A stretch of 64,000 bases of DNA. It comes from a bacterium EF100-94H03 bin56. GTDB lineage: Bacteria; Pseudomonadota; Alphaproteobacteria; SP197. The stretch is taken from assembly GCA_002238685.1 (NCBI GenBank), contig MPMV01000015.1, positions 17,234-81,233 of the forward strand. Direction: 5' to 3'. Position 1 is the first letter of the stretch. Each line of letters starts with the position of its first letter. The notes under the pieces were generated by a model. The model had not been told where the DNA came from and ran no database searches. It was given only the letters and a program-made list of their open reading frames with translations. Below are positions 43,734 through 52,151 of this stretch, one piece after another. A program made the position numbers and the translations under genes.

Positions 43734-44933
43734 TCAGACGCGTTCAATGAGGGCCGACACACCCTGGCCGACACCGATGCACATGGTGACGAGCGCGCGC
43801 CTGGCACCCCGGCGGCGCATTTCGTAGACAGCCGTTGCCGTCAGCCTGCCACCCGATGCGCCCAACGGGTGACCGAAGGCGATAGCGCCGCCATTGGGAT
43901 TGACATGCCCGGCATCGTCGGCGAGTCCGAGTTCGCGTGTCACCGCGAGCACCTGGGCCGCGAAAGCCTCGTTGAGTTCAATGATGTCGACATCGCCCAG
44001 GTGGGTGCGCTCCCTCTCCAGGAGCTTGCGTGTCGAATGGACCGGCCCGATCCCCATGATCCGGGGCGGCACCCCCGCAACCGCGCCGCCAATGATACGC
44101 GCAAGGGGAGCAAGGCCGTACCGCGCGGCCGCATCCGCGGAAGCCACCAGGAGAGCCGAGGCTCCGTCGTTGACGCCCGAGGCGTTGCCTGCAGTGACGG
44201 TCCCGCTGTCACGGAAGGGTGCCCTCAGGCCCGCCAGCATTTCGCGTGAGGTGTTGCGCGGGTGCTCGTCGGCGGTGACCTCGACCGTCGACCGGCCGGA
44301 TGGCGCCGTGACCGGAACAAGTTCCTCGGCAATCTTGCCATTCCTGATGGCCGCGGCTGCCCGCTGCTGGCTTCTCAGGGCAAAGGCGTCCTGATCCTCG
44401 CGCGTTATGCCCCGTTCCTGAGCCAGGTTCTCGGCTGTTTCCGGCATCTGGTCAACACCATGATGCTGCCGCATGCGCGGATTGACGAAACGCCAGCCGA
44501 TGGTCGTGTCATGAATCTCCGCATGGCGCGAAAACCCCTTTTCGGCCTTTGCCATGACGAACGGGGCGCGCGACATGCTCTCCACGCCACCAGCGACGAC
44601 GAGATGTGCCTCTCCGAGTTTCACGAGGCGGGCGGCCTGCAGGATTGCCTCGAGACCGGAGCCGCACAGCCGGTTGACCGTGACTCCGGGGACCTCCACG
44701 GGCAGCCCGGCAAGCAGTGCGGCCATGCGTGCGACATTGCGGTTGTCCTCTCCGGCCTGATTGACGTTGCCGTAGATCACGTCATCGAGTCTGGCCCAGT
44801 CCACCTCGGCATTGCGGTCCATGAGCGCGCGTATCGGAACGGCCGCAAGATCATCGGTCCTGATGCCGGACAATTGACCGCCGTAGCGTCCGAAGGGCGT
44901 GCGCACCGCATCACAGATGTAGGCTTCGGACAT
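43734..44933 (-). CDS. Acetyl-CoA acyltransferase (thiolase), 3-oxoadipyl-CoA thiolase-like
   Basis: 399 residues from the ATG at 44933. Catalytic residues are present: Cys in VNRLCGSGLEAI (about residue 90), His in IAFGHPLGASGGR, and Cys in VTMCIGVGQG. IYGNVNQAGEDNRNVARMAA and IGWRFVNPRMRQHHGVDQMP are typical of the PcaF/PaaJ branch. It splits 3-ketoacyl-CoA with CoA. No beta-ketoadipate genes are near, so the pathway is open. It diverges from the agmatine-deiminase-like gene; a GCGGCG-CCAC-CGCCGC hairpin (44980-44995) lies in the 111-bp gap. Confidence 0.92.
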   Translation of the reverse strand: MSEAYICDAVRTPFGRYGGQLSGIRTDDLAAVPIRALMDRNAEVDWARLDDVIYGNVNQAGEDNRNVARMAALLAGLPVEVPGVTVNRLCGSGLEAILQAARLVKLGEAHLVVAGGVESMSRAPFVMAKAEKGFSRHAEIHDTTIGWRFVNPRMRQHHGVDQMPETAENLAQERGITREDQDAFALRSQQRAAAAIRNGKIAEELVPVTAPSGRSTVEVTADEHPRNTSREMLAGLRAPFRDSGTVTAGNASGVNDGASALLVASADAAARYGLAPLARIIGGAVAGVPPRIMGIGPVHSTRKLLERERTHLGDVDIIELNEAFAAQVLAVTRELGLADDAGHVNPNGGAIAFGHPLGASGGRLTATAVYEMRRRGARRALVTMCIGVGQGVSALIERV

Positions 44934-45044
44934 GGCGACATCTTCCCCGATCCGACAGCCACAATACTCCAAGAGGGATGCGGCGCCACCGCCGCGTCCT
45001 TGCCTGTTGCCAGGCGAGCGGAACGCGGTGCACCATGTTCCGCG

Positions 45045-46136
45045 ATGTCGATCAGACGCCAACTCCAGGGACTCATGGCCATCCTTGTCGGTGCAACGAT
45101 CACTGCTGGTACTGCAGGGGATTCACCACGCCGCGTGCCGGCAGAGTGGGAACCTCAGGAAGCGATCTGGATGCAGTGGCCCGGACCATACGAGAAATCC
45201 TACGAGACTGCCTTTGCACGGATCGCGAACGTCATTGCCGACTATGAGAAGCTCCACATCCTCCATTCCGGACCGGCCATACTGGAAAGTGCGAGGCGTG
45301 TTATCACCTTCGAGGGAGGCGATCCCGATCATCCGAACATCGCGTGGCACGCCGTTGCCAGCGACAGCGCCTGGATGCGCGACAATGGGCCGGTGTGGGT
45401 CATCGAAAACGGTACGCTCACCATCCAGGACTGGCGGTTCGACGCCTGGGGGGGAGCCTGGGGTCAAGAGATCCCCTATGCCCTTGATGACCGGATCCCG
45501 CTTGAGGTTGCCCGCATCACCGGAGCACCCCACGAGTCCGTGGCCATCGTGCATGAGCGTGGCAATCTCGAATTCAACGGCAGGGATACCGTCATGCTCA
45601 ACTGGAGCGTGATCGGCGACCCGCGACGCAACACGGACTACACCCGCGAGAAAGCCGAGGCTGACCTGAAGGCACACTTCGGCGTCAGCCAGGTCATCTT
45701 CATCGAAGGGGTGCCGGACGGTGACCTCACCAACGGTCATATCGACGGAATCGCCCGCTTCATCGACAGCGACACCGTCGTCGTTGCCCGGTGCACGAAC
45801 GACGCAGGCTGCCCTGCCACCACGAATGAGGTCTTCGAGAACGCCGCGCAGACCATTGCCGCGGCCGGTTTTGCCGTCATCCGTGATCCCGTCGACACAA
45901 CGGTGGTCCATCGAGGCATGACCTTCCGCACGAACTACATGAACTGGCTGGTTGGCAACGGGTTTGTCATCACGGCCGGTTTCGGTCACGCCAAAGCGGA
46001 CGAAGCCGCAAGACAGCGCCTGGAAACCTACTTTCCCGGACGCGATATCCACGTCATCGAGATGCTCGACTCCTGGGCGGCGGGCGGCGGCGTCCACTGC
46101 CACACCAATGATCAGCCCGCGTTGCCAAGCCACTGA
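45045..46136 (+). CDS. Exported agmatine deiminase family protein
   Basis: 363 residues from the ATG at 45045. After a hydrophobic N-terminus (LMAILVGATITAGTAG) the guanidine-modifying fold follows: VPAEWEPQEAIWMQWPGP, ASDSAWMRDNGPVWV, DGDLTNGHIDGIARFI and AGGGVHCHTNDQP, with the catalytic Cys in VHCHT. Agmatine deiminases make N-carbamoylputrescine. Most are cytoplasmic; the signal-like start suggests this one acts in the periplasm. One expected motif, EGG, is NLEFNG here, so substrate preference may differ. Confidence 0.87.
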   Translation: MSIRRQLQGLMAILVGATITAGTAGDSPRRVPAEWEPQEAIWMQWPGPYEKSYETAFARIANVIADYEKLHILHSGPAILESARRVITFEGGDPDHPNIAWHAVASDSAWMRDNGPVWVIENGTLTIQDWRFDAWGGAWGQEIPYALDDRIPLEVARITGAPHESVAIVHERGNLEFNGRDTVMLNWSVIGDPRRNTDYTREKAEADLKAHFGVSQVIFIEGVPDGDLTNGHIDGIARFIDSDTVVVARCTNDAGCPATTNEVFENAAQTIAAAGFAVIRDPVDTTVVHRGMTFRTNYMNWLVGNGFVITAGFGHAKADEAARQRLETYFPGRDIHVIEMLDSWAAGGGVHCHTNDQPALPSH

Positions 46137-46418
46137 AGAAACTTTCGGCTTTCTCTCCTCGCGCCACGATCACGGGATGATTCCCGATCGGGTTTCCGCG
46201 GGCGCGTTGCCGGTGCCCGAACGGCTTTCACCGCGCATCAAGGGCAGAGGGACCGGCTCGTGCCCGTTCGGACACCGGCGCACGGTTGCGCTGGCCACGG
46301 GCATTGTGACGATGCTTCGCGTATCCTCCCCAATGGCACTTCGGCAGGACCGGTTGAAAGCGGCGCAGCCCGGGACTAGCCTTTCTTGAGCGTGCTCCGA
46401 GCGTGGAGGCGGACGGTC

Positions 46419-47222
46419 ATGCAGCTCGACCGCAATCAGATGGACCGGTTTCACGAGACCGGTTATCTCATGCTTCCCAACCTCTTCTCGACGGACGAGG
46501 CGGAGGTTCTTCGACGGGCGGCGGCCGAGGTCTACGCCCTGGACCGGGAGGAGGTGGTGCGCGAGAAGGATGGCGTGTCCCCGCGCACGGCTTTCGCGGC
46601 GCATTGCTACCACGAGGCATTCCGGCGGCTTGGACGCCATCCGCGCCTGATCGAACCCGTCATGCAGTTGCTCGGCGGTCCGGTTTACATTCACCAGTAC
46701 AAGGTCAACGCCAAGGTTGCTTTCAACGGCGACGTCTGGCAGTGGCACCAGGATTACGGCACATGGTCTCGCGATGACCTGATGCCCGAGGCGCGCGCGA
46801 TGAACATTGCCCTGTTCGTCGACGATGTAACGGAGTTCAACGGTCCGTTGTGGATCATCCCCGGCTCGCACCGCGGTGGTGTCTACGAGGCCGGGCACGA
46901 CCTGGACACAACCAGTTATCCGCTCTGGACGCTTGATCGGGCTACAGTTACGGACCTGGCAGAACGGGGCGGGATATTCTCGGCCAAGGGCAAGGCCGGC
47001 AGCGTGCTGATGTTCCACGGCAACATCGTCCATGCGTCCTCGCCCAACATGTCGCCTTGGGGCAGAACCGTCGTCTACCTGTCGCTGTGCCACGTCAACA
47101 ACCACATCCGGCGTTTCAAGCGGCCGGAATGGATAGCCCATCGCGATTTTGCCCCCATCGAACCGTTGTCAGACAGTTGCCTGACCGAGCCGATGCCCGC
47201 AATGGCCGAAGCCGTCGCGTGA
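46419..47222 (+). CDS. Phytanoyl-CoA dioxygenase family protein, ectoine-hydroxylase-like
   Basis: 267 residues from the ATG at 46419 with GGAGG upstream; the open frame's earlier TTG is not needed. The Fe(II)/2-oxoglutarate triad is visible as WQWHQDYGTW (His and Asp) and HGNIVHASSPN (distal His). The block WHQDYGTWSRDDLMPEARAM is like the EctD signature WHSDFETWHxEDGMPxMRA, but not identical. The product may hydroxylate a small osmolyte or amino acid. It is coupled by a GTGA overlap to a SAF-domain dehydrogenase, so the two probably act on one pathway. Confidence 0.85.
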   Translation: MQLDRNQMDRFHETGYLMLPNLFSTDEAEVLRRAAAEVYALDREEVVREKDGVSPRTAFAAHCYHEAFRRLGRHPRLIEPVMQLLGGPVYIHQYKVNAKVAFNGDVWQWHQDYGTWSRDDLMPEARAMNIALFVDDVTEFNGPLWIIPGSHRGGVYEAGHDLDTTSYPLWTLDRATVTDLAERGGIFSAKGKAGSVLMFHGNIVHASSPNMSPWGRTVVYLSLCHVNNHIRRFKRPEWIAHRDFAPIEPLSDSCLTEPMPAMAEAVA

Positions 47223-48583
47223 ATCTTCACCGCCTGTTGTTGGCGCGGCAGGCGCAGGACAATCCAATCCGCATCGGTGTTATCGGGTGCGGCAAGTTCG
47301 CTTCGATGTTCCTCGCCCAGGTGATCCGGACGCCCGGACTCCATGTCGCCGTCATCGCCGACATGAACCCGGAAAGCGCTCGCAAGAACCTGGCGCGCAT
47401 CGGCTGGCAGCCCGAACGTTACGCCAGTCCCGACCTTGGAGCGGCGCTGCGCTCGGGCGCGGCGTGGATTACCGATGATTCGCAGGCGCCGTTCCGCGAA
47501 GGAGCCATCGACCTCATCGTCGACGCCACCGGCGATCCAGCGGCGGGCGTGCGGCATGTCCTGCTCGCCTGTCACCATGGCAAGCCGATCATCATGGTCA
47601 ATGTCGAGGCCGACGCTCTGGCCGGCCCGTTGCTGGCTCAAAAGGCGCGCGAGGCCGGCATCGTCTACTCGCTCGCCTACGGCGACCAGCCGGCGCTGAT
47701 CTGCGATCTCGTCGACTGGGCCCGGGCCAGCGGCTTCGACGTCATCGCTGCGGGCCGTGGTCACAAGTGGCTGCCGGAGTTCCGGTTCTATACGCCCGAC
47801 AACGTCTGGGACGGCTACGGGTTGACGCCGGAACAGGCCGTCGACGGCGGACTCAACCCCAGAATGTTCACCTCCTTCCTCGACGGCAGCAAACCGGCGA
47901 TCGAGAGCACGGCGGTCGCCAACGCCACAGGCCTTACGCCGGCGCCGGACGGCCTCGGCTATCCACCGACCAGCATCGACGGGTTACCAAATGTCTGCAG
48001 AACGCGTTGCGAGGGCGGTACGTTGCACCACAAGGGGCAGGTCGAAGTGGTGTCCTCGCTGCATCGCGATGGCGTGCCAATCGAATATGACATCCGCTTC
48101 GGCGTCTTCGTCGTCTTCGAGGCAGACAACGACTACATTGCCCGGTGCTTTCGCGAGTACGGCCTGACAACCGACGATAGCGGCCGCTATGCCGCAATGT
48201 ACAAGCGATGGCACCTGATCGGGCTGGAGCTCGGTATCAGCGTCGCCAGCGTCGTGTTGCGCGGGGAACCGACGGGCGCTGCAACCGGCTGGAGGGCCGA
48301 TACCGTCGCCGTCGCCAAACGCGACCTCGCGGCTGGCGAATTGCTCGACGGCGAGGGCGGCCACACGGTTTCGGGACAGCTGATGCCCGCAGCACGCTCG
48401 CTGCAGGAGGGCGCCCTGCCGATGGGTCTCACCCACCGGACCCGCCTGGTGAATGCGATCGAGAGGGGACAGTTGGTCCGCTGGTCGGACGTCGCCGTCG
48501 ATGGCTCGGATCCCGCCGTTCGGCTGCGCCGGGAAATGGAGAGGCTCAACCGCCCGACATTGCTGCAAACCGCCGACACGTAG
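47219..48583 (+). CDS. Predicted homoserine-dehydrogenase-like oxidoreductase with C-terminal SAF domain
   Basis: 454 residues from a GTG at 47219 overlapping the dioxygenase stop. An NAD(P)-binding Rossmann fold opens it (IRIGVIGCGKFASMFLAQVI, about 19-38), with LIVDATGDPAAGVRH next, and a SAF-like domain closes it (VAVAKRDLAAGELLDGEGG, then IERGQLVRWSDVAVD). This is the family often labelled predicted homoserine dehydrogenase (COG4091). The true substrate is unknown; the coupled dioxygenase suggests oxidation of a hydroxylated compound. No further gene follows on this strand for 1.2 kb. Confidence 0.85.
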   Translation: MNLHRLLLARQAQDNPIRIGVIGCGKFASMFLAQVIRTPGLHVAVIADMNPESARKNLARIGWQPERYASPDLGAALRSGAAWITDDSQAPFREGAIDLIVDATGDPAAGVRHVLLACHHGKPIIMVNVEADALAGPLLAQKAREAGIVYSLAYGDQPALICDLVDWARASGFDVIAAGRGHKWLPEFRFYTPDNVWDGYGLTPEQAVDGGLNPRMFTSFLDGSKPAIESTAVANATGLTPAPDGLGYPPTSIDGLPNVCRTRCEGGTLHHKGQVEVVSSLHRDGVPIEYDIRFGVFVVFEADNDYIARCFREYGLTTDDSGRYAAMYKRWHLIGLELGISVASVVLRGEPTGAATGWRADTVAVAKRDLAAGELLDGEGGHTVSGQLMPAARSLQEGALPMGLTHRTRLVNAIERGQLVRWSDVAVDGSDPAVRLRREMERLNRPTLLQTADT

Positions 48584-48903
48584 GGCTGCCTTCGCGCAAC
48601 ATCGTGGACGCGCATCGAGACCACATCGTTCCGCGCTCGAGTGGGCCCGACGCCGGGACAGTTCCAGGCCTGGCTCTGCGTCGTTCTTGCGATCACGCAA
48701 CGGGCATGGAGATCGCGGCTCGCGCGCTTGGCGACATTCCGGGAGGCCGCCAATGAGAGCCGTGAGCAAGGTTCACGGCCATCCGCGATCCCGTCGACAC
48801 CGCGGCAAGAGCTTCCGGACGGTCTGCGTGAGCCGGCAGGGGTTTGTCGCCATGGCCGGTTACGGCAACTCCGGGAGGCGGTCAGCCCATTCTGCGGCCC
48901 TGA
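48584..48903. other. Non-coding stretch after the SAF-domain gene
   Basis: About 320 bp between convergent genes. Only Arg/Ser/Pro-rich shadow frames are seen; no hairpin with a T run, RNA gene or repeat was found. Confidence 0.4.
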
Positions 48904-49092
48904 TCAGGGTCGACCTGTGGTCTTCGCCCCGCGTGCCCTTGCAAAGTGATCGAGTGCCGCCGCAAACTTGTCGCGGCACCCCGGGTTGCAGAAACCGACG
49001 ACAGTGCCATCGAATTCGATGAGCGAATCGGCGGCGACCGGTTCTCCAGACCAGGGGCAGGTCTCGTTGATGCACTCGGCAGGATCGAGCAT
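48904..49092 (-). CDS. Small Cys-rich YHS/TRASH-like protein
   Basis: 62 residues from the ATG at 49092 (AGGAGCAC upstream). Four cysteines in a C-x5-C ... C-x3-C layout (AECINETCPWSGEPV and VVGFCNPGCRDKFAAALDHF) recall YHS/TRASH metal-binding domains. Function unknown; a metal-binding or redox carrier role is inferred only from the cysteines. It follows the VOC gene by 14 bp on the same strand. Confidence 0.75.
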   Translation of the reverse strand: MLDPAECINETCPWSGEPVAADSLIEFDGTVVGFCNPGCRDKFAAALDHFARARGAKTTGRP

Positions 49093-49106
49093 GGAACCTG
49101 TGCTCC

Positions 49107-49541
49107 TCAAGCGAAAGACCAAGAGAAGTTACCGGACTCGTCCAGTGGCGAGAAGGGATTCCATGCCACTTCCCAGATGTGTCCATCGGGGTCGCGGAAG
49201 TACCCGGAATGGCCGCCCCAGAAGACGTCTGCCGGCGCCTTCATGAGCGTGCCTCCCGCTTCGACGGCCTCGTCAAGCACCTTTGCCACCGCGTCGCGGG
49301 ACCGCACGTTGAAGGCGAGCACAACGCCACCATCCGCCTCACACGACAGATCACCGAGCCCCATCTCCTCGCGGAACCGGTGGCGCGGATAGAGAGCGAG
49401 ACCGATTCCGTTGAGAGTGAAGCAGACGATTTCTTCAGCCGCCGCCTCGCTTGCCACATGCCAGCCAAGCGCTTCATAGAAGGCCCGCGCCCTTGCCAGG
49501 TCGTCAACGGTCAGGGTGATGATGCTGAGTCTCTGTTCCAT
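49107..49541 (-). CDS. VOC (glyoxalase/bleomycin resistance fold) family protein
   Basis: 144 residues. LSIITLTVDDLARARAFYEA at the start, YFRDPDGHIWEVAWNP near the end and the internal duplication pattern of beta-alpha-beta-beta-beta units identify the VOC fold. His/Glu metal-ligand positions (DGHIWEV) are present. Members are lyases, dioxygenases or drug-binding proteins, so the reaction cannot be named. First gene of a pair with the small Cys-rich protein. Confidence 0.88.
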   Translation of the reverse strand: MEQRLSIITLTVDDLARARAFYEALGWHVASEAAAEEIVCFTLNGIGLALYPRHRFREEMGLGDLSCEADGGVVLAFNVRSRDAVAKVLDEAVEAGGTLMKAPADVFWGGHSGYFRDPDGHIWEVAWNPFSPLDESGNFSWSFA

Positions 49542-49869
49542 GGTTTATGCGGCCAAGTCGGGATCAGAGGGTTTACCACCACGCCAGTGCGGTGCAAGGT
49601 CTCCCGAAACGGCGACGACCTCGTTCATGCACCTCACTGTTGTTTCCGGATCAGTCAGTGCCGTCCAGAGCATTCCGGACAATGGACTCACACGTCCCGC
49701 CACCTGGTTCCGCATTGACAATCACCCCGCGCGCATGAAACACGCCCGCACCATCATTTTCACGTCGCAGCCCACGCCTGTTGTCGAACGCGACCAGGTG
49801 ACGGCGTGTGGCGTCAGGAAGCACGATTTCCTTCTCGTTTTCGCCCTCTACAACCACACCACAGGAGTC
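49542..49869. other. Non-coding stretch upstream of a small membrane protein
   Basis: About 330 bp. An open plus-strand frame continues through it into the small membrane protein, but its product has no recognisable domain. It should contain the promoter of the VOC gene on the other strand. Confidence 0.35.
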
Positions 49870-50073
49870 ATGGGACGATTGCCCGTAGGGCAACAGGCCG
49901 CAGGATGCATCCTGATCGGCCTCATGGGCGTCTTTCTCGTCAACCTGGATTCCGATGCCGCGAAGGCTATTGGCCTTGTCCTTCTGGCCGCGGCCGGCTT
50001 CACGGCGTGGCATATCCGCCGCATCACAAAGGCCGCCCGGCTGATCTGGCAACACATCCGGCCGCCCGGATAG
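49870..50073 (+). CDS. Small two-helix membrane protein of unknown function
   Basis: 67 residues from an ATG at 49870 with ACAGGAG just upstream. Two hydrophobic segments (AAGCILIGLMGVFLVNL and AKAIGLVLLAAAGFTAWHI) and a basic tail fit a small inner-membrane protein. I do not recognise a family. It ends 22 bp before the duplicated aminopeptidase fragment. Confidence 0.5.
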   Translation: MGRLPVGQQAAGCILIGLMGVFLVNLDSDAAKAIGLVLLAAAGFTAWHIRRITKAARLIWQHIRPPG

Positions 50074-50095
50074 GGTCCGGAGCGGAAACCGTTGT

Positions 50096-50321
50096 TCAGG
50101 AGGCCTCCCGGTGCCTTGTGGACCTGGCGCGGATTGTCTCGAGGAGTCCCCGTGCGGCCATGACTTCGCCTCCCTTGGGACGGCCCGGCCTGTGGCACCG
50201 GTTCCATCCCATGAGGTCGACGTGGGCCCAGGGAGTGGTCTTGTCCACGAACTTCTCGAGGAAGAGGGCAGCCGTGATCGATCCTGCAAAGGGCGTCGAT
50301 CCGGTGGTCCGCAGATCCGCC
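50096..50321 (-). pseudogene. Detached 3' fragment of the leucyl aminopeptidase gene (copy A of a 226-bp direct repeat)
   Basis: These 226 bp match 51926-52151 without gaps and with about seven base differences. They encode the last 74 residues of the aminopeptidase, including TPWAHVDLMGWNRCHRPGRP and the shared C-terminus, and end with the same stop. There is no start or catalytic domain, so it is a remnant. The Ser/Ala, Lys/Arg and Val/Ile changes relative to copy B are conservative, so the fragment once was under selection or was acquired from a relative. Confidence 0.88.
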
Positions 50322-50388
50322 GGATCGTCGAACGGCGAAGGTTCCGTCGGCGTCCGGTCGCTTGAGCCGGAGCCCCTCGGTTCCCTCG

Positions 50389-51474
50389 TCATTTCCGATG
50401 CTGGGAGGAATCGTTCCCGGACTTGTCCGGGGCGTCCGGCAATGGAAGAAGATCCTGTACGTCGAGCGGCAGGCCCTTCCACCCCCGATCCGCCGCCTTG
50501 CGCCAAGCCGGCCCGCGCGCGCGCATTTCCTCCCAGGCCTCCTGGAGCTCTACCGGGCGGTCGCTTGCCAGCACCCGCACAAGGAGCGCGGCCTGTTCCA
50601 AGTCCTTGCGCGCCTTGGCGCGGCCTGTCGGCCTGCGCGCCGCGACGAGCAACTTGTGGACGGCAAAGCGTTCCGGGGCGGGCGCCTTGACTGGGATTCC
50701 CGTCCCATGAAGCACGAGCGCCTCGATCTCCTGGTACAGGAGGAAATCGAGAAACCGGAGCGGTTGAGCGTCGCCTTCCAGGACGGGGAGATGCACGGGC
50801 CGGTCCCGGGTCGGGCCACGCATGGGTGCGAGCACGTCCACGACGAACCTTTCCTCGCCTCCGCCCCGGATCGCGTAACGAAAGGTCCGGCGCGGATCGA
50901 AAGGCGACGGAACGGCCTCGAATGCGGGATCGACGCCCTTCAGGACGGACAGCAGGTCCGGCTCGATCCGGTCGCCCACGGCGATCGAGATGGCAGGGAA
51001 CTGCCCGATGTCCACGTCGCCCGTGCGCGCCACAGTGCCCGGCGCCCTGAAGCCGAGCATCGGCGCGTAGCACTGGAAGGCGAGGGATCCGACGAGCACG
51101 GCACGGAGCCGAAAAGCGCCGGCATCGGCCAGGGCCGCCAGCACGTTGCCGCTGAGGCCGTCAGGCGCGGGCACGCCCCCGGCGCGCAGGGCCCGGACCA
51201 TGGCGATCCGGTCCTTCCGGGCTTCTGCACGCTCTACCCGAGCCTCGATCCTGCGACGGATTTCAGGCGTATCCGGACCGAGATACCTGGCCGTGGGCCG
51301 ATGCCCCTTGCAGGTTGCGGGATGCCAGTACCAGTACTCCCGCCCCTTGACGACGCGCTTGTGCGGCGTTCCTCCGGCATCCATGATCTCCCGGAAGCTT
51401 CCTGACCAGGCCCGGTCCGCCAGTTCCGCGTAAACCGTCTGCATCGCGACGGGCAGGCGTTGAAAGGTTCGCAC
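50389..51474 (-). CDS. GSU2403-type nucleotidyltransferase-fold protein
   Basis: 361 residues from a GTG at 51474 (VRTFQRLPVAMQTVYAEL), with GAAGGGA upstream; an ATG at 51444 is the alternative. The nucleotidyltransferase core is seen as LVGSLAFQCYAPML and, further on, RTGDVDIGQF, the GS...DxD pattern of the MNT/AbiEii fold. The family is known as GSU2403-like; its target is not established, and relatives act as antitoxins or modify tRNA. The gene lies alone between two copies of the aminopeptidase 3' end, so it appears to be recently inserted cargo. Confidence 0.82.
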   Translation of the reverse strand: MRTFQRLPVAMQTVYAELADRAWSGSFREIMDAGGTPHKRVVKGREYWYWHPATCKGHRPTARYLGPDTPEIRRRIEARVERAEARKDRIAMVRALRAGGVPAPDGLSGNVLAALADAGAFRLRAVLVGSLAFQCYAPMLGFRAPGTVARTGDVDIGQFPAISIAVGDRIEPDLLSVLKGVDPAFEAVPSPFDPRRTFRYAIRGGGEERFVVDVLAPMRGPTRDRPVHLPVLEGDAQPLRFLDFLLYQEIEALVLHGTGIPVKAPAPERFAVHKLLVAARRPTGRAKARKDLEQAALLVRVLASDRPVELQEAWEEMRARGPAWRKAADRGWKGLPLDVQDLLPLPDAPDKSGNDSSQHRK

Positions 51475-51925
51475 GGGACCATCCCTTCTAGTTGTAAACA
51501 ATTTGCTGTTTTGTTTACAACTGACGGATCGAAGGGACAAGCCTGTCCCGGACCCTCCGCGGCGTGAGCAACCACGCCGAGGAGCGTGGACATGACCTTG
51601 GCTTCATATTGCGGCGACTCCATCCTGCCGCCATGACATGGCGGGTTGCCTTCCATGGCAAATTCGCGCTGGAGCAGTTCGGTCCGCAACCGGGGCGGCC
51701 GCAAGTGGTTACGCATCGACAATGCTCGTGAACCCACTCACCATCGGATACCGCCGGTCTTCCCGCGACGGGAGCCAGGCAGCACCGTATCGGGGACTCT
51801 GCGCCGCCTGTGATGTGTCGAGACAATGCGGCGGAATCGCAGTCCCCGGGAAGACGCGAATCGTCTTCCTGTCCCGCTCACGTTGTCGCGGAACGCTTGT
51901 TCAATGGGTGATCCGGCATTCGTAC
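51475..51925. other. Leader and left flank of the nucleotidyltransferase insert
   Basis: About 450 bp without a credible gene. It contains the perfect inverted repeat at 51490-51522 just upstream of the nucleotidyltransferase start. The rest shows no homology that I recognise and no transposase remnant; it ends exactly where the aminopeptidase repeat begins. Confidence 0.45.
51490..51522. promoter_or_regulatory. Perfect 11-bp inverted repeat in the nucleotidyltransferase leader
   Basis: AGTTGTAAACA (51490-51500), an 11-base spacer and TGTTTACAACT (51512-51522). It is a strongly AT-rich island in GC-rich DNA, 15 bp upstream of the GTG start and directly beside the ribosome site. Weaker arms TCCCTTC (51482) and GAAGGGA (51531) extend it. 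Not a terminator: the stem is AT-rich and no T run follows. An autoregulatory operator is most likely; an element-end recombination site is an alternative. Confidence 0.65.
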
Positions 51926-52151
51926 TCAGGAGGCCTCCCGGTGCCTCGTGGACCTGGCGCGGATCGTCTCGAGGAGTCCCCGTGCAGCCATGACTTCGCC
52001 TCCCTTGGGACGGCCCGGCCTGTGGCACCGGTTCCATCCCATGAGGTCGATGTGGGCCCAGGGAGTGGTCCGGTCCACGAACTTCTCGAGGAAGAGGGCA
52101 GCCGTGATCGCTCCTGCAAAGGGCGTCGATCCGGTGGTCCGCAGATCCGCC
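51926..52151. repeat. 226-bp direct repeat, copy B (3' end of the intact aminopeptidase gene)
   Basis: Same orientation as copy A at 50096-50321 and about 97 % identical, with no gaps. The two copies bound a 1.6-kb insert. The layout is what results when a DNA segment carrying its own copy of a gene's 3' end recombines into that gene and restores it. Confidence 0.88.

Noticed and set aside
50096..51073. A 325-codon minus-strand frame running from within the nucleotidyltransferase gene into the aminopeptidase fragment
   Set aside because: It is the shadow frame of the nucleotidyltransferase joined to the repeat; the N-terminal part has no protein character. Only the C-terminal 74 residues are homologous to anything.
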